From assembly GCA_021617435.1 (NCBI GenBank), contig JAJWCP010000070.1, positions 1-7,509 of the forward strand: a stretch of DNA of 7,509 bases. Reading direction: 5' to 3'. A program made the translations under genes and the position numbers. The notes below the pieces were generated by a model that had not been told where the DNA came from, did not search any database, and worked only from the letters and a program-made list of their open reading frames with translations. This stretch comes from Pseudomonadota bacterium (lineage in GTDB: Bacteria > Pseudomonadota > Alphaproteobacteria > RF32 > CAG-239). The stretch's first letter is position 1; each line of letters opens with the position of its first letter. This document shows positions 6,766-7,509 of the stretch, piece after piece.

Positions 6766-7074
6766 ATGCGAGCAATCAAAAGTTGCCCGGCGCAAATTGT
6801 TGCGGTATAAAATTATCTCGCGCAAAAAAGCATCTCTGCCATTTTGCGAAGCGCAATAATCAATCGCCAACGGAGCAAGCTCATCAATACGAATATCTTT
6901 ATATTCATAAACAATAAAAGCGTCATTTTGTTCTTTAACCACCACATTTTGACGATAACGCGCAGCATCAGTGTCATAATAACTGCCGACAACTTTATCA
7001 GACGCGTCTTGATGTTGAGCTACGCAACCTGTAAATAACCCCGCGGTCAAAACACTCAAAAATATCTTTTTCAT
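6748..7074 (-). CDS. Small putative lipoprotein of unknown function
   Basis: The 108-residue product has a short lysine start, a hydrophobic stretch (about 4-14) and a lipobox-like LFTGC with the cysteine at 17, so it is probably lipid-anchored in the envelope. Phenylalanine at -3 is less usual in a lipobox. The mature part has two further cysteines, C74 (AIDYCASQNGR) and C101 (RRATFDC), which could form a disulfide. I do not recognise the family. The ATG at 7074 has AAGGA 7 bases upstream. It lies 50 bases before the J-protein gene in the same direction and may be co-transcribed with it, although a separate promoter for the latter is plausible. Confidence 0.75.
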   Translation of the reverse strand: MKKIFLSVLTAGLFTGCVAQHQDASDKVVGSYYDTDAARYRQNVVVKEQNDAFIVYEYKDIRIDELAPLAIDYCASQNGRDAFLREIILYRNNLRRATFDCSHLATEE

Positions 7075-7091
7075 TTACTTATCCTTCTCTG

Positions 7092-7109
7092 TTCCGGCTG
7101 AAAACGGAA
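7092..7109 (-). promoter_or_regulatory. Small hairpin in the lipoprotein leader
   Basis: The perfect arms TTCCG (7109-7105) and CGGAA (7096-7092) flank an 8-base loop, 5 bases upstream of the AAGGA ribosome binding site. The stem is short and no T run follows, so it is not an intrinsic terminator. Its function is unknown. Confidence 0.25.
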
Positions 7110-7113
7110 TCAA

Positions 7114-7145
7114 ATTATATTTCTTCATTTGAAATGATTATAATC
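7114..7145 (-). promoter_or_regulatory. AT-rich promoter region of the lipoprotein gene with palindromes
   Basis: Two exact TATAAT hexamers occur on the minus strand, at 7142-7137 and 7119-7114, either of which could be a -10 element; neither has a good -35 partner. Between them lies a perfect 13-base palindrome (TCATTT-C-AAATGA, 7125-7137). The upstream hexamer sits inside a perfect 10-base palindrome, GATTATAATC (7136-7145). The arrangement suggests a promoter with an operator just downstream of the first -10, but the repressor, if any, is unknown. Confidence 0.35.
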
Positions 7146-7169
7146 GTGTTTGCTTAATTAATGCTTAAA

Positions 7170-7478
7170 TTATTGCAATTCATCATATATTTCTTTACCG
7201 GCGCGCTTTAATATGTTATACACGCGACGATTTTTAGCATCTTTATTACGACTGTTGTTCAATTTAGCGAGCATTTTGGAAAGTTTGCGGTTAAAGCGCT
7301 CGTCCTGACGCAGTTTTTCAACATTTTTTGCGTCTTCTTCATCATCAATTTTATAGTCTGAAACCGCCTTAATCGTAGCCAGATAAGCCGCGTCATTTTG
7401 CGATGTAAACTGAGCTTTCGCCGGTCTGCATGCCATACCGAATAAAATTAAAAATACAAAAAATAGCAAATTTTTCAT
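7170..7478 (-). CDS. Small exported protein of unknown function
   Basis: The 102-residue product begins with a signal peptide: lysine at 2, a hydrophobic core (about 4-15) and a likely signal peptidase I site AKA|QF after residue 22. The cysteine at 17 (GMAC) is a poor lipobox. The mature part, about 80 residues, is highly charged and probably helical: an acidic stretch DDEED near 45-49, then basic, lysine/arginine-rich segments (about 56-96, such as RFNRKLSKMLAKLNN). No family is recognised. The ATG at 7478 has a strong AAGGAG five bases upstream (7484-7489). No intrinsic terminator follows the stop codon, so some read-through into the lipoprotein gene is possible. Confidence 0.75.
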   Translation of the reverse strand: MKNLLFFVFLILFGMACRPAKAQFTSQNDAAYLATIKAVSDYKIDDEEDAKNVEKLRQDERFNRKLSKMLAKLNNSRNKDAKNRRVYNILKRAGKEIYDELQ

Positions 7479-7509
7479 GTTTTCTCCTTGACCTGCTTTA
7501 TAAATATGA

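Noticed and set aside
6698..6775. A 26-codon N-terminal extension of the J-protein
   Set aside because: It would overlap the lipoprotein gene and precede the J domain with unrelated residues; the ATG at 6697 has an AAAGG at good spacing.
1..7509. Mobile element, CRISPR array, tRNA or rRNA
   Set aside because: No transposase or integrase gene, no regularly spaced repeats, no long terminal repeats and no recognisable structural RNA were seen.

Overview
The window suggests a Gram-negative bacterium of moderately low GC, most likely a host-associated or uncultured member of the Alphaproteobacteria. The grounds are an HAE1-type RND pump with an AcrR/TtgR-type repressor, lipoprotein-type signal peptides, a zinc-finger-less CbpA-like J-protein, and a heat-shock-like promoter that fits the alphaproteobacterial form as I remember it. 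The class assignment is inference; no rRNA or other taxonomic marker is present. All seven complete genes lie on the minus strand. One possible gene end at the left edge lies on the plus strand.

Read in the direction of transcription (right to left), the window opens with a small exported protein of unknown function (7170-7478). After a 95-base gap with two TATAAT hexamers and a palindrome comes a small putative lipoprotein (6748-7074). Next are a CbpA-like J-domain co-chaperone (5759-6697) and a DUF1349 protein (5196-5759), whose stop and start codons share one base. The 50 bases before the J-protein gene are dense with signals: a heat-shock-like promoter reaching into the lipoprotein gene, and a predicted hairpin that hides the Shine-Dalgarno sequence.

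A 123-base gap follows, holding tandem imperfect palindromes that look like a TetR-family operator. Then comes a tightly packed efflux operon: an AcrR/TtgR-like repressor (4440-5072), an AcrA-like periplasmic adaptor (3281-4453) and an AcrB-like inner-membrane RND pump (180-3278). A good intrinsic terminator (141-175) ends the operon. The repressor is the first gene of the operon it probably controls, so the arrangement implies self-limiting, drug-inducible expression. No outer-membrane channel gene is present. The adaptor keeps the R-L-S hairpin-tip motif used to dock TolC-type channels, so the channel is probably encoded elsewhere.

Beyond the terminator, bases 1-141 are an open plus-strand frame ending in TAA whose product would be cysteine-rich. 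It may be the end of a convergent gene. I saw no mobile element, CRISPR array, tRNA or rRNA. No wholly new system is evident. The most interesting points are the regulatory architecture in front of the J-protein gene and the coupling of that gene to the DUF1349 gene.
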